A stretch of DNA of 64,000 nucleotides from contig JBBQNN010000010.1 in NCBI GenBank assembly GCA_038329965.1, positions 9,911 to 73,910 on the forward strand. The letters are read 5' to 3'. A program made the position numbers and the translations under genes. The DNA is from QHCA01 sp003244095. Its GTDB lineage: Bacteria; Actinomycetota; Actinomycetes; Mycobacteriales; QHCA01. The notes beneath the pieces are model-generated. The model had not been told where the DNA came from, did not search any database, and was given only the letters and a program-made list of their open reading frames with translations. Positions 1 to 8,587 of the stretch are shown in pieces; position 1 is the first letter of the stretch, and each line of letters starts with the position of its first letter.

Positions 1-862
1 CGACCTGATCGAGGACGAGCAACCGCGAGTCGGGGATCACCCGGGCCACGCGCGGGGCAAGAGACGCGTCGACCACCCGGTCCTGGCGGCCCCAGATCAC
101 CAGTGTCGGCGCCTGGATGCGACCGGCGGCCCGCCACAGAGATCCGGCTCCGGGCGCCAGGTAGGAGCCGATCAGCCCGCGCAGGGTGCGGACGAAGGCG
201 TCCATGGCATAGGGCAGCTGGTTGCGCCGCTCGACCTCCGCCTCAGCCTCCGCCAACCGGTTCTCCGGCACGACCGACGGGTCGGCGAAGCAGAGGTCGA
301 CCACTGCCTGGGCCCGCTGCCGAGGATTCATCCGCAGCAACCGGCGTTCTGCGATGGCGCTGACGCCCGGGAACACCAGCAGCGGCAGCAGCGGGTCGGA
401 CCCTCGGCGCGGCCGCAGGTCCGGCATCGCCGGCGAGACCAGCGTCAGGGTGCGGATCAACTCCGGGCGCGTGGCGGCGAGGTGCACGGACACGGCGCCG
501 CCGAGGGAGTTGCCGACCAGGTGTACCGGCCCGCGGTCGCGGTGCTCGATGAGCTGGGCGGCCCGGCGGGCCAGGGCTGCCGGCGTGTAGCCGCCGCGCG
601 GCGCCGGATCGCTGTGGCCGAATCCGGGCAGGTCCATGGCGTCACCGTCGAGCCAGGGCGACAGCAGGGCGGACAGGTCGGTCCAGTTCGTCGACGAGCC
701 GCCGAGGCCGTGGATGTAGAGCGTCGGCTCGGCGCCCGGGCCGCCCGGTGTGGTGCGGACGAACGACGCGCCGTCGGCCAGTTGCACCGGCTTCCCCGGC
801 CATGGCGGCCGGGTGGAGTCGACGGGGGCGAGCGCGACGTCGGAGAGCACCGCAGGTCTCAC
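1..862 (-). CDS. Alpha/beta-fold hydrolase, truncated by window edge
   Basis: The protein opens with the fold's typical first strand and oxyanion segment (LYIHGLGGSSTNW), then a DLPGFGHSD loop and the nucleophile elbow GNSLGG. It continues to a late strand (APTLVIWGRQD) that normally carries the acid residue. The C-terminus, including the catalytic His, lies outside the window. The GTG at 862 is chosen because it overlaps the stop of the upstream S51-like gene as GTGA, a classic coupling overlap. The substrate cannot be told; esterase, lipase or epoxide hydrolase-like members all share these motifs. Confidence 0.85.
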   Translation of the reverse strand, partial: MRPAVLSDVALAPVDSTRPPWPGKPVQLADGASFVRTTPGGPGAEPTLYIHGLGGSSTNWTDLSALLSPWLDGDAMDLPGFGHSDPAPRGGYTPAALARRAAQLIEHRDRGPVHLVGNSLGGAVSVHLAATRPELIRTLTLVSPAMPDLRPRRGSDPLLPLLVFPGVSAIAERRLLRMNPRQRAQAVVDLCFADPSVVPENRLAEAEAEVERRNQLPYAMDAFVRTLRGLIGSYLAPGAGSLWRAAGRIQAPTLVIWGRQDRVVDASLAPRVARVIPDSRLLVLDQV

Positions 863-1497
863 CGCAGCACCACCGAGTCGCCGACCGGCACGATCCGGTC
901 GCCCACCGTGGATGGCGCCAGCCCGACCGCGGTCGCCGTGCCGTGCTGGATGAACAGCCCGGAACACTCGGGCAGACCCAGGACGACGGCCCCCTCGGGC
1001 GCAAGCGATGTCCACGCGTTGTGCCCGGAGTAGTGCGGGACGACCATGCACCGGGGCACGAGGCCCAGGCCGTGAACCACGGACGGGCTGCGCGCCGGCA
1101 TCACGCAGTGCTCGCACAGCGCCATCGCCCCCGCGCTGGATCCCATCACGGTCACACCTTCCTCGACCTGCCGGGCGATCGCCGCGCCCATGCCCGTCGT
1201 GGCAAGCGCGCCCAGCAGCCGGGCCGGCGACCCGCCCGGCAGGACCACGAGCCCGGCCCCGGCCAGCGCGGCAAGCGCGCCGTCGCGGTCGGTGCGCGCA
1301 TCCGGGGCGCCGTGCACGACGGCGCCGAGGGCGGTGTAGTGCCGGACGGCGTTGGCCGTCGCCGTGTCGTACTCCCGTCCCGGTGCCCCGGCCAGGGCCA
1401 CGACGACGACGGGCCCCGGAGCGGCCGCGGCCAGCAGCGCCGCGTCCATGTCCCGGCATGGCGCGGTGAACTCCGCGCCACCCTGCAGGCAGATCAC
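859..1497 (-). CDS. Peptidase S51-like (class I glutamine amidotransferase-like) protein
   Basis: This 212-residue protein has the fold of the S51 family (cyanophycinase / alpha-aspartyl dipeptidase). Strand-loop segments include VVVLALAG-type repeats and VVLPGGSPARLL, followed by the nucleophile motif GSSAGAMAL with Ser121. Family members are serine peptidases that act on aspartyl or cyanophycin-like bonds. The substrate here is unknown, and no cyanophycin synthetase is nearby. The gene is co-transcribed with and overlaps the downstream hydrolase by four bases, suggesting a two-gene unit. The start is GTG/ATG-type at 1497; no other in-frame start gives a complete first beta strand. Confidence 0.82.
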   Translation of the reverse strand: MICLQGGAEFTAPCRDMDAALLAAAAPGPVVVVALAGAPGREYDTATANAVRHYTALGAVVHGAPDARTDRDGALAALAGAGLVVLPGGSPARLLGALATTGMGAAIARQVEEGVTVMGSSAGAMALCEHCVMPARSPSVVHGLGLVPRCMVVPHYSGHNAWTSLAPEGAVVLGLPECSGLFIQHGTATAVGLAPSTVGDRIVPVGDSVVLR

Positions 1498-1545
1498 CGG
1501 CCGACGGTACGACAGCCGGGCACGAGGCCTGCACCCGGTGGTCGG

Positions 1546-2559
1546 TCAGGCGCTGCGCCTGCTGGCCGCCTTCTTCGGTGTCGTCTTCGGGGCGGCCTTC
1601 TTGGCTGTGACCTTCTTGGCGGTCGTCTTCTTGACCGGGACTTTCTTGGCCGCAGTCTTCTTGGCCGGCTCGCTGTCGGAAGACCCGGCCGGCTTCTTCG
1701 TCGCGGCCTTCCTGGCGGTCGTCTTCTTGGCTGGCGCCCGGCGTGCGGAGACTTCGTCCGTACCGGCGTCGTCGTCGCCGCGGGACATCTTGGCGCGTTC
1801 GACGCTGGCCCGCAGGGCAGCCATGAGGTCGACCACTCCGGTCTGCTTGGGCGCCTCCTGGTCCGGCGCCTCGACGACCTCATGGCCCTCGATCTTGGCC
1901 TCGATCACCTGCTCCAGCGCCTCGCGGTACTCGTCGTGGTACTGCGCCGGGTCGAAGTCGCCGGCCATGCTCTCGATCAGGGAGTCGGCCATCGCGAGCT
2001 CCTGGGGGCGGACCTCGACGCCTTCGTCGAGGAAGCCGAATTCGGCCTCACGTACCTCGTCAGGCCAGATCATCGTCTCCAGCACGATGACGTCGTCGCG
2101 TACCCGCAGGGTCGCCAGCGATTCCCGCTGGCGCAGCGCGATCTTGACGATTGCCACCCGGTCGGAGCCCTCCAGCGCGTCGCGGAGCAGGACGTAGGGC
2201 TTCGCGGCACCCTTGTCCGGCTCGAGGTAGTAGCTCTTGTTGAAGTAGATCGGGTCGACCTGGTCGAGCGGGACGAAGGTGAGCACGTCGATCGCGCGGC
2301 TGGATTTCAGCGGCAGGTCGGCCAGGTCGTCGTCGGTGAGGATCACCATCTCGCCACTGGGCAGCTCGTAGCCCTTGGCGATGTCGCCGTAGGCGACCTC
2401 CTGCTCGTCGGTCTGGCACACCCGCTTGTAGCGGATCCGGCCGCCGTCGGTGCGGTGCACCTGGTGGAAGGCGATGTTGCGCTCCTCGGTGGCGGAGTAC
2501 AGCTTGACGCCGATGCTGACCAGGCCGAACGAGATGGCGCCCTTCCAGATGGATCGCAT
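1546..2559 (-). CDS. ku: Ku protein of bacterial non-homologous end joining
   Basis: Ku forms the homodimeric ring that loads on double-strand DNA ends and recruits the NHEJ ligase. The 337-residue product begins MRSIWKGAISFGLVSIGVKL, the hallmark N-terminus of bacterial Ku, and carries the full core to about residue 250. The tail from about residue 265 is extremely Lys/Ala/Thr-rich (repeated AKK and VKK units), like the extended DNA-binding tails of actinobacterial Ku. The ATG at 2559 is used because conservation begins there; the frame stays open upstream without similarity. It is divergent from the ligase gene with a 71-bp shared promoter region. Confidence 0.96.
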   Translation of the reverse strand: MRSIWKGAISFGLVSIGVKLYSATEERNIAFHQVHRTDGGRIRYKRVCQTDEQEVAYGDIAKGYELPSGEMVILTDDDLADLPLKSSRAIDVLTFVPLDQVDPIYFNKSYYLEPDKGAAKPYVLLRDALEGSDRVAIVKIALRQRESLATLRVRDDVIVLETMIWPDEVREAEFGFLDEGVEVRPQELAMADSLIESMAGDFDPAQYHDEYREALEQVIEAKIEGHEVVEAPDQEAPKQTGVVDLMAALRASVERAKMSRGDDDAGTDEVSARRAPAKKTTARKAATKKPAGSSDSEPAKKTAAKKVPVKKTTAKKVTAKKAAPKTTPKKAASRRSA

Positions 2560-2630
2560 GATGTGGCACCTTCCCGGTCCTTGGGTGGGTCGTCGAGCCG
2601 CCAACACATGGTGGCAGGCAGGATGGATTC

Positions 2631-3566
2631 GTGCTGCCCATGCTCGCCACCCCCGGCGCCCTTCCCCTCGGGACGGATTGGGCATACGAGTTCAAATGGG
2701 ACGGTGTCCGGGCCCTGGTCGACGTGAGCGACGGCCGGGTACGGATCACCAGCCGCAACGACAACGACGTGACGTCGGGCTATCCCGAGCTCGGCGCGTT
2801 GAGCGGGGCGGTCGAGGACGGCCTGCTCGACGGCGAGATCGTCGCCCTCGCCGACGGGCGCCCGTCCTTCAGTGCGCTGCAGGCACGCATGCACGTCCGC
2901 GGCCGGCAGGTCAAAGAGCTCGTCCGGGCCGTGCCCGTCACCTTCCTGTCCTTCGACGTCCTGCGGTTGTACGGGGTCGACCTGCGCGACCGCCCGTACG
3001 CAGAGCGCCGGGCCACGCTGGAACGCCTCGACCTGCACGGCCCCTCGTGGACCGTGCCACCTGCCTTCGACGACGGGCCGGCCACCGAGGCGGCCAGCCT
3101 CGAACAGGGCCTGGAGGGCGTGGTCGCCAAGCGGGTGACCTCGACGTACCGGCCGGGCCTGCGCAGCCGCGACTGGATCAAGGTCAAGCACACCCGCACC
3201 CAGGACGTCGTCGTCGGCGGGTGGAAGCCGGGCGAGCACGGCCGCGAGGGACGGCTCGGCTCGCTGCTCATCGGGACCTACGACGGCGACCGGCTGACGT
3301 TCGCCGGGCACGTGGGCAGCGGGCTGACCGAGGGGCACATCGACGACGTCGAGCGTCGCCTCGGCCCGCTCCGCCGGTCCACCAGCCCGTTTGCGGCCGG
3401 CGTACCGGTGGAGCAGGCCCGGCATGCGGTGTGGTGCGAGCCGGTCCTCGTGGTCGAGGTTCGCTTCACCGGCTGGACGCCCGACGACCGGATCCGGCAC
3501 CCGGTGTTCCGGCGGCTGCTCCCGGACCGGGACCCCCGCGGCGTTGCCCGCCAGGACCCGCCCTGA
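2631..3566 (+). CDS. Stand-alone ATP-dependent DNA ligase, LigD ligase-domain type
   Basis: This ligase seals DNA ends, probably with the Ku encoded divergently 71 bp away. The nucleotidyltransferase motif EFKWDGVR places the adenylated Lys at residue 22. Later motifs FLSFDVLRLYG, LEGVVAKR and WIKVK follow in order, and an OB-fold domain ends in the LigD-type stretch around RFTGWTPDDRIRHPVF. At 311 residues it matches the ligase domain of LigD alone; neither the polymerase/primase nor the phosphoesterase domain is present in the gene or beside it. The GTG start at 2631 has an AGGA box eight bases upstream. Confidence 0.93.
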   Translation: MLPMLATPGALPLGTDWAYEFKWDGVRALVDVSDGRVRITSRNDNDVTSGYPELGALSGAVEDGLLDGEIVALADGRPSFSALQARMHVRGRQVKELVRAVPVTFLSFDVLRLYGVDLRDRPYAERRATLERLDLHGPSWTVPPAFDDGPATEAASLEQGLEGVVAKRVTSTYRPGLRSRDWIKVKHTRTQDVVVGGWKPGEHGREGRLGSLLIGTYDGDRLTFAGHVGSGLTEGHIDDVERRLGPLRRSTSPFAAGVPVEQARHAVWCEPVLVVEVRFTGWTPDDRIRHPVFRRLLPDRDPRGVARQDPP

Positions 3567-3605
3567 CGCGGCAGCCGCGAGGGTCGGCCCGGCCGGGACA
3601 CCACC

Positions 3606-4793
3606 TCAGTGCAGCAGTGCCTGCACCGTGCCGGCGCCCACCGTGCGGCTCCCTTCCCGTACGGCGAAGCCCTGCCCGACGCCGAGCGCGACCGCCTGGC
3701 CGAGCTCCACGTCGACCTCGACGGTGTCGCCCGGCATGACCATCGCACCGTCCGGCAGGCCGATCGCACCGACCACGTCCGCCGTCCGCAGGAAGAACTG
3801 CGGCCGGTAGTTGCCGAAGAACGGCGTGTGCCGGCCACCCTCCGCGGCGGTCAGCACGTAGAGCTGCGCCCGGAACCGCTCCCCCGGCGCAACGCTGCCC
3901 GGCGCGCAGACCACCTGCCCGCGGCGTACCTCGTCGCGCCGGACACCGCGCAGCAGCAGCGCGGCGTTGTCGCCCGCCTCCGCGCTGGCCAGTTGCTTGC
4001 CGAACGTCTCCAGCCCGGTGCACACCGAGGAGACTGTCGGCCCGAGACCGACGACCTCGACCGGCGAGCCGACCCGGATCGTGCCCTGCTCCACCGAGCC
4101 GGTGACGACGGTGCCCCGGCCGGTGATGCTCATGACGCTCTCCACGGGCATCAGGAACGGCCGGTCGACCGCCCGGTCCGGCACGGCCAGGTAACCGTCG
4201 ACGACGTCGAGCAGCCCGCGCAGCCGGGCCACCCAGAACGGGTCACCCTCGAGCGCCCGCAGCGCGGACACCCGGACCACCGGCACGTCCTCACCCGGGT
4301 ACCCGGCGTCGCCGAGCAGCTCCCGGACCTCGAGCTCGATCAGGTCCAGCAGGTCGGCGTCGTGCATCGCGTCGGCCTTGTTGAGGGCGACGACGATCGC
4401 GGGTACGCCGACCTGACGGGCCAGCAGGACGTGCTCCCGGGTCTGCGGCATCGGCCCGTCCTCGGCAGAGACGACGAGGATCGCGCCGTCCAGCTGCGCC
4501 GCGCCGGTGATCATGTTCTTCACGTAGTCGGCGTGGCCGGGCATGTCGACATGGGCGTAGTGCCGGGTCGCGGTCTGGTACTCCACGTGCGCGATGTTGA
4601 TGGTGATCCCGCGCAGTCGCTCCTCCGGGGCGCGGTCGATGCGGTCGAACGCGACGAAGGATGTGGTGGCAGGGTCGTCCCCGGCGAGGACCTTGGTCAG
4701 AGCCGCGGTCAGTGTGGTCTTGCCGTGGTCGACGTGTCCCATCGTGCCGATGTTCAGGTGTGGCTTGCTGCGTACGTACTGCTCCTTGGGCAT
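3606..4793 (-). CDS. tuf2: Second, divergent elongation factor Tu
   Basis: EF-Tu carries aminoacyl-tRNA to the ribosome. The 395-residue product has the complete GTPase set (GHVDHGKT, DMPGHAD, NKAD) and all three domains. It is clearly more diverged than a housekeeping actinobacterial tuf, and it lies alone rather than after rpsL-rpsG-fusA. In an ungapped alignment to E. coli EF-Tu, Cys81 is Met, Tyr160 is Ala (within GDAGYPGED) and Gly275 is Ala (within AGDNAALLL). Tyr160 is a kirromycin-resistance position and G275A a GE2270A-resistance change. It recalls the extra tuf genes of streptomycetes. The ATG at 4793 gives the expected N-terminus MPKEQYVRSKPHLNIG. Confidence 0.95.
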   Translation of the reverse strand: MPKEQYVRSKPHLNIGTMGHVDHGKTTLTAALTKVLAGDDPATTSFVAFDRIDRAPEERLRGITINIAHVEYQTATRHYAHVDMPGHADYVKNMITGAAQLDGAILVVSAEDGPMPQTREHVLLARQVGVPAIVVALNKADAMHDADLLDLIELEVRELLGDAGYPGEDVPVVRVSALRALEGDPFWVARLRGLLDVVDGYLAVPDRAVDRPFLMPVESVMSITGRGTVVTGSVEQGTIRVGSPVEVVGLGPTVSSVCTGLETFGKQLASAEAGDNAALLLRGVRRDEVRRGQVVCAPGSVAPGERFRAQLYVLTAAEGGRHTPFFGNYRPQFFLRTADVVGAIGLPDGAMVMPGDTVEVDVELGQAVALGVGQGFAVREGSRTVGAGTVQALLH

Positions 4794-4890
4794 GCCTCTA
4801 GCTCCTCGGGAAGGTCTGCGAAGTCTGCGGGCGGCGGCGCGATGCGGCGCGAACGCCGAGAACCCGCGGCGCGCCAGGGCACCGCGCGGC

Positions 4891-4924
4891 ACCCTCCCCC
4901 TGGTTCTCTCGTGCGGGGGAGGGT
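4891..4924 (-). promoter_or_regulatory. Leader hairpin upstream of the divergent tuf
   Basis: A perfect 10-bp inverted repeat, ACCCTCCCCC at 4891-4900 and GGGGGAGGGT at 4915-4924, encloses a 14-nt loop. It lies about 100 nt before the tuf ATG, inside the likely transcript leader. No U-run follows, so it is not a classical terminator. It could be a transcript-stability or attenuation element, or a protein-binding site. The intergenic region 4794-5059 holds no other recognisable gene. Confidence 0.55.
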
Positions 4925-5059
4925 CAGCTTCGTGCGTCCCGACGGAACATGCCTCCGAGAGTGAGCGGCCGGCCGGCGACCGTCAACACGGTTACCGGGT
5001 CGTGCGCCACTGGAGGCCGCGGGTAGCGGCGGTGCCGCCGGGCAGGCGATGATCCTGCG

Positions 5060-6370
5060 GTGACTGAGACATTCGACGCCGTCATCCTCGGCTGCGGAAG
5101 TGGCGGTGAGGTGCTCGCACCGGCCCTCGCCGAGGCAGGCCGGCGGGTCGCCGTGATCGAGCAGCGCCTGCTCGGCGGCGAGTGCCCGTACTTCGCCTGC
5201 ATGCCGAGCAAAGCGCTGCTGCACGACGCCCGCGAACACACACCGTGGCCGGACGCGACCCGGCGCCGCGACGCGGTGGCCGCCAACCGAGACGACAGCG
5301 CGGTGGCGAGCCGGTTCGCCGACCTGGGCATCTCGGTGCTGCGTGGCCGCGGGGTGATCACCGGGCCGGGCACGCTGAGCGTCGACGACACCGACCTGGC
5401 GTGGACCGATCTGGTCATCAACACGGGCTCGGTGCCGATCGTGCCGCCGATCGACGGGCTGGACACCGTGCCGACCTGGACCAACGACCAGGCACTGGCC
5501 TCCGACGATCTCCCGGAGCGGCTCACCGTGCTCGGCGGTGGCCCGGTGGGTTGCGAGTTGGCGCAGGCGTACGCGGGTTTCGGCAGCACGGTGACCCTGG
5601 TCGAGGCCCTGGACCGGCTGCTGGCGGCGGAGCCGGAGTTCGTCGGCGAGGCCCTCGCGGCAGCCCTGCGCGCGGACGGCATCGACGTGCGGGCCGGCGT
5701 GTCGCTGGACCGGGTGGTCGACGGCAAGCTGCGCCTGTCCGACGGTGCGGAGCTGGCCACCGACCGCGTCCTGATCGCGGTCGGCCGGCGGCCGGCCGTG
5801 CGCGACATCGGGCTCGAGACGCTCGGCCTGCCCACCGACACGGCGGTGTCGGTGGATGCGTCCTGCCGGGTCCGCGACGTCGAGCACGTCTGGGCCGTAG
5901 GCGACGTGACGGGGATCGCGCCGTTCACCCACACCGCCAACTACCAGGCCCGCATCGCCGTCGAGGTGCTGCTCGGCCGGCCCGCGGCTGCGGACTACCG
6001 GGCCATCCCCCGCGCCGTCTACACCACGCCCGCGGTCTACTCCGTCGGTCTCACCCCCGACAAGGCGCGCTCGGCCGGGATCGACATCACCGTCGAGGCC
6101 AACGAGGTCGGCGACACGGCGCGTGCCTTTGCCGAAGGGGTGAGCGACGGCGGGCGGATCGAGCTGTACGCCGACCTGGCTCGCGGGGTGCTGGTCGGCG
6201 CGGCCGGTGTCGGGGTGGCCGCCGACTCGTGGCTGGCCGAGGCGACGCTGGCCATCGGGGCCCAGGTACCCCTGCGCCTCTATGCGCAGATTGTCCACGC
6301 CTTCCCCACGTGGGGCGAGGTATTGGAGCCTCCGCTGCGTAGGCTGGCTGCCAAGGCCGAGGAGGTGTGA
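5060..6370 (+). CDS. FAD-dependent pyridine nucleotide-disulfide oxidoreductase (dihydrolipoamide dehydrogenase-like)
   Basis: The 436-residue flavoprotein has an N-terminal FAD site (ILGCGSGGEVLAPALA), a redox disulfide Cys42/Cys47 in GGECPYFACMPSK, an NAD(P) site (LGGGPVGCELAQAYAGFGS), a second FAD motif (VWAVGDVTG) and a dimerisation domain. The active-site segment differs from the lipoamide dehydrogenase consensus CVNVGC, and the C-terminal catalytic pair appears as HAFPTWGE instead of HxHPTxxE. A merA/Lpd-like reductase of unknown substrate is therefore more likely than Lpd itself. No 2-oxoacid dehydrogenase subunits are nearby. The GTG start at 5060 begins just before the FAD strand. 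The tetR gene follows 11 bp downstream. Confidence 0.9.
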   Translation: MTETFDAVILGCGSGGEVLAPALAEAGRRVAVIEQRLLGGECPYFACMPSKALLHDAREHTPWPDATRRRDAVAANRDDSAVASRFADLGISVLRGRGVITGPGTLSVDDTDLAWTDLVINTGSVPIVPPIDGLDTVPTWTNDQALASDDLPERLTVLGGGPVGCELAQAYAGFGSTVTLVEALDRLLAAEPEFVGEALAAALRADGIDVRAGVSLDRVVDGKLRLSDGAELATDRVLIAVGRRPAVRDIGLETLGLPTDTAVSVDASCRVRDVEHVWAVGDVTGIAPFTHTANYQARIAVEVLLGRPAAADYRAIPRAVYTTPAVYSVGLTPDKARSAGIDITVEANEVGDTARAFAEGVSDGGRIELYADLARGVLVGAAGVGVAADSWLAEATLAIGAQVPLRLYAQIVHAFPTWGEVLEPPLRRLAAKAEEV

Positions 6371-6381
6371 GGAGGACAGCG

Positions 6382-7080
6382 ATGACTGGCGCTGAGGTGG
6401 CGGCCCGGCAGTCGGCCGCGCATTCAGCCGAACAGCCGGCCGAACAGCCGGCCGAGCGAGCCGATGAGCAGCCCGGCACTGACGATCAACGGCCTTCGCG
6501 GCTGCCCCGCCCGGCCCGCCGGCAGCAATTGCTCACCGCGGCGCAGGACGTCTTCGTCACCCAGGGCTACCACGCCGCCGCGATGGATGACATCGCCGAG
6601 CGGGCCGGCGTGTCCAAGCCGGTGCTCTACCAGCACTTCCCGAGCAAGCTCGAGCTGTACCTCGGGCTGCTCGACACCACCGCGGAGGAGTTGCTGGCCC
6701 GCCTGCGCAGGGCGATGGACGTCACCACCGACAACGGCCTGCGGGTCGAGAACGCGATCATCGCCTACTTCGACTTCGTAGACGAGAGCCTGGCCTTCCG
6801 GCTGGTGTTCGAGTCCGACCTGCGCAACGAGGCAGCGGTTCGCGAGCGGGTCGAACGGTTCTCCCGGGCCTGCATGGAGGCCGTGGCGGACACGATCGCG
6901 GCGGACACCGGCGTCCCCCGGGCCCAGGCGGAGCTGCTGTCGGTCGCGCTGATCGGGATCTCCGAGGTCAGCGCCCGCTACTGGCTCGACACCGACCGGG
7001 CGGTCGGCAAGCCCGATGCGGTACGCCTGCTGTCCCACCTGGCCTGGCGCGGCATCTCCGGCTTCCCCCGCCAGCCCTAG
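6382..7080 (+). CDS. TetR/AcrR family transcriptional regulator
   Basis: A 232-residue one-component regulator. After a low-complexity N-terminal arm rich in repeated AEQPAE units comes the TetR DNA-binding domain, with TAAQDVFVTQGYHAAAMDDI and the recognition helix AGVSKPVLYQHFPSKLEL. The ligand-binding half is all-helical. The ATG at 6382 follows a good AGGAGG box; a GTG 15 bases upstream overlaps the oxidoreductase stop but lacks one. This regulator is commonly found just before the DUF3107 and ferritin-like genes in actinobacteria. Its target is unknown. Confidence 0.92.
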   Translation: MTGAEVAARQSAAHSAEQPAEQPAERADEQPGTDDQRPSRLPRPARRQQLLTAAQDVFVTQGYHAAAMDDIAERAGVSKPVLYQHFPSKLELYLGLLDTTAEELLARLRRAMDVTTDNGLRVENAIIAYFDFVDESLAFRLVFESDLRNEAAVRERVERFSRACMEAVADTIAADTGVPRAQAELLSVALIGISEVSARYWLDTDRAVGKPDAVRLLSHLAWRGISGFPRQP

Positions 7081-7280
7081 CCTGCCGCTCCCCTGCTGCC
7101 ACCGCCATTGCCCCTCGTACGCCCGACATTCCTACGTTGACCGCCGCAAAGGTCATGATCAACTCGTAGGTCGCTCCGGTACGCGCCCGTTTCGCGCACA
7201 GCACGGGTACGGCAGACGTCGGGTGCCAGGCCGCTGCACTAGCCTGGGTCTGGACAGTTGCCCGAACAGGAAGGCTTGCG

Positions 7281-7508
7281 GTGGAGGTCAAGGTCGGTGT
7301 GCAGTTCGCGGCGCGGGAGCTCACGGTCGAAAGTGCGCAGACCGCGGCGGACGTGGAGAAGGCCGTCACCGAGGCCCTGTCGGGCAAGACAGGCGTGCTG
7401 ACGCTGGTCGACGAGAAGGGCCGCCGGATCGTGGTGCCGGCGGACAAGCTCGCCTACGTCGAGATCGCCGAGAGCGAGACCCGGCGCGTCGGCTTCTCCG
7501 CCCCCTAG
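7281..7508 (+). CDS. DUF3107 family protein
   Basis: A 75-residue protein that begins MEVKVGVQFAARELTVES, matching the short actinobacterial DUF3107 family throughout. It has an alternating beta/alpha pattern (VLTLVDEKGRRIVVPADKLAYVEI) with no membrane segment, so it is probably a small cytoplasmic protein. Function is unknown. The GTG start follows an AGGAAGG box, and a TAGCCT hexamer about 35 nt upstream could be its -10. It sits in the conserved context tetR / DUF3107 / ferritin-like / DEAD helicase. Confidence 0.88.
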   Translation: MEVKVGVQFAARELTVESAQTAADVEKAVTEALSGKTGVLTLVDEKGRRIVVPADKLAYVEIAESETRRVGFSAP

Positions 7509-7518
7509 GGCCCGCGCC

Positions 7519-7770
7519 ATGGGTGGCATCGTCAGCCTGTTGATCACCGGCCTGTTCGTCGGCCTGCTCGGCCGCCTCATCGTGCCCGGCCGGCAGCCGA
7601 TCGGCTTCGTCCGGACGATCCTGGTCGGTATCGGCGGCTCGCTGGCCGGTGCCTACCTCGGCAAGGAGGTCCTGCACTTCGGCGGCGGCGGGCGCTTCAT
7701 CCTGGGCGTGCTGGTGGCCGCCGTCCTGGTCGTGCTCGTCGAGGGCAGCGTGCGCACCCGCCGCCACTGA
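7519..7770 (+). CDS. GlsB/YeaQ/YmgE-type small membrane protein
   Basis: An 83-residue hydrophobic protein with three predicted membrane segments: the N-terminal helix, a central glycine-rich helix (TILVGIGGSLAGAYLGK) and the C-terminal FILGVLVAAVLVVLVEG. The GRLIVPGRQPIGF turn is characteristic of the transglycosylase-associated / YeaQ-YmgE stress family, whose biochemical role is not established. It begins 10 bp after the DUF3107 stop and may be co-transcribed with it. It converges on the ferritin-like gene with only four bases between the stops. Confidence 0.88.
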   Translation: MGGIVSLLITGLFVGLLGRLIVPGRQPIGFVRTILVGIGGSLAGAYLGKEVLHFGGGGRFILGVLVAAVLVVLVEGSVRTRRH

Positions 7771-7774
7771 GCGC

Positions 7775-8446
7775 TCAGGCCGACAGCCCGAGGGCGCTGA
7801 GCCGGTCGGCATGCGCGGCAGTGAGCCGCTTGATCAGGGCGCCGATCCCGGACAGGTCACCGGAGCCCTGTACCAGCAGGATGATCAGCGCGTCGCGGTC
7901 GGCCGCCACCCGCTGGGCCTGCGAGATCGCCTCACCCATCAGCCGGCGGGCCCACAGGGCCAGCCGCCCGGCGACCGACGGGTCGGCCGTGATCGCACTA
8001 CGCACCTGGTGCACGACGAACTCCGCGTGCCCGGTGTCGGAGAGCACGTCCAACACGAGACCTCGCGTCGCCTCGTCGAGTGCCCCCGAGATCTCCCGGT
8101 AGAAATCCGCGGCGATGCCGTCGCCGACGTAGGCCTTTACCAGCCCTTCGAGCCAGTCGGAAGGCCGGGTCGAGTCGTGGAAGGCATCCAGCGGCGCGAT
8201 GAAGGGCCGCATGGCCTCGTCCGGGTCGACCCCGAGGTCGATCAGCCGGCCGGCGAGCCGGCGGAAGTGACCCAGCTCCGCGGCCGCCATGTCGGCCAGC
8301 GCCGCCCGGCCGGCCAGCGTCGGGGCCATCCGCGCGTCGAGTGCCAACCGGTCGAAGGCGGTCAACTCGCCATAGGCCAGGACACCGAGCAGGTCGACGA
8401 CCGCCGCCAGGTCCGGCGATGACGGGTCGGCCCGCGGCAAGTCCAC
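7775..8446 (-). CDS. Ferritin-like fold protein (MiaE-like)
   Basis: A 223-residue all-alpha protein. Its carboxylate/His pattern (GELTAFDRLA, MAAAELGHFRRLA, then DFYREI and DTGHAEFV) fits a diiron four-helix bundle of the ferritin-like / MiaE-related group found beside DEAD-box helicases in actinobacteria. No tRNA-hydroxylase activity can be assigned. It is divergent from the helicase gene, separated by a short region that should hold both promoters. The start is an ATG at 8446 in a setting without competing upstream codons. Confidence 0.82.
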   Translation of the reverse strand: MDLPRADPSSPDLAAVVDLLGVLAYGELTAFDRLALDARMAPTLAGRAALADMAAAELGHFRRLAGRLIDLGVDPDEAMRPFIAPLDAFHDSTRPSDWLEGLVKAYVGDGIAADFYREISGALDEATRGLVLDVLSDTGHAEFVVHQVRSAITADPSVAGRLALWARRLMGEAISQAQRVAADRDALIILLVQGSGDLSGIGALIKRLTAAHADRLSALGLSA

Positions 8447-8587
8447 GTCCGGACCATATCTGGCTGATCACCGGACGGCGGGAGCGCGCGCCGCGGGCGG
8501 CTCGGGACACCGTGCCGTATCATGAACATGTGGCGATGCGCGTTCCGCGCTCGCCGGTACTTGTGCGTTGACGTCCCTCTGTCGCGA

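Noticed and set aside
748..2727. Plus-strand frame of 659 codons over the S51 and ku genes
   Set aside because: Antisense shadow of two well-supported genes; composition is Arg/Gly/Asp-rich.
3567..3605. GC palindrome CGCGGCAGCCGCG between ligase and tuf stops as a terminator
   Set aside because: The loop is too small and the stem short; not enough to call.
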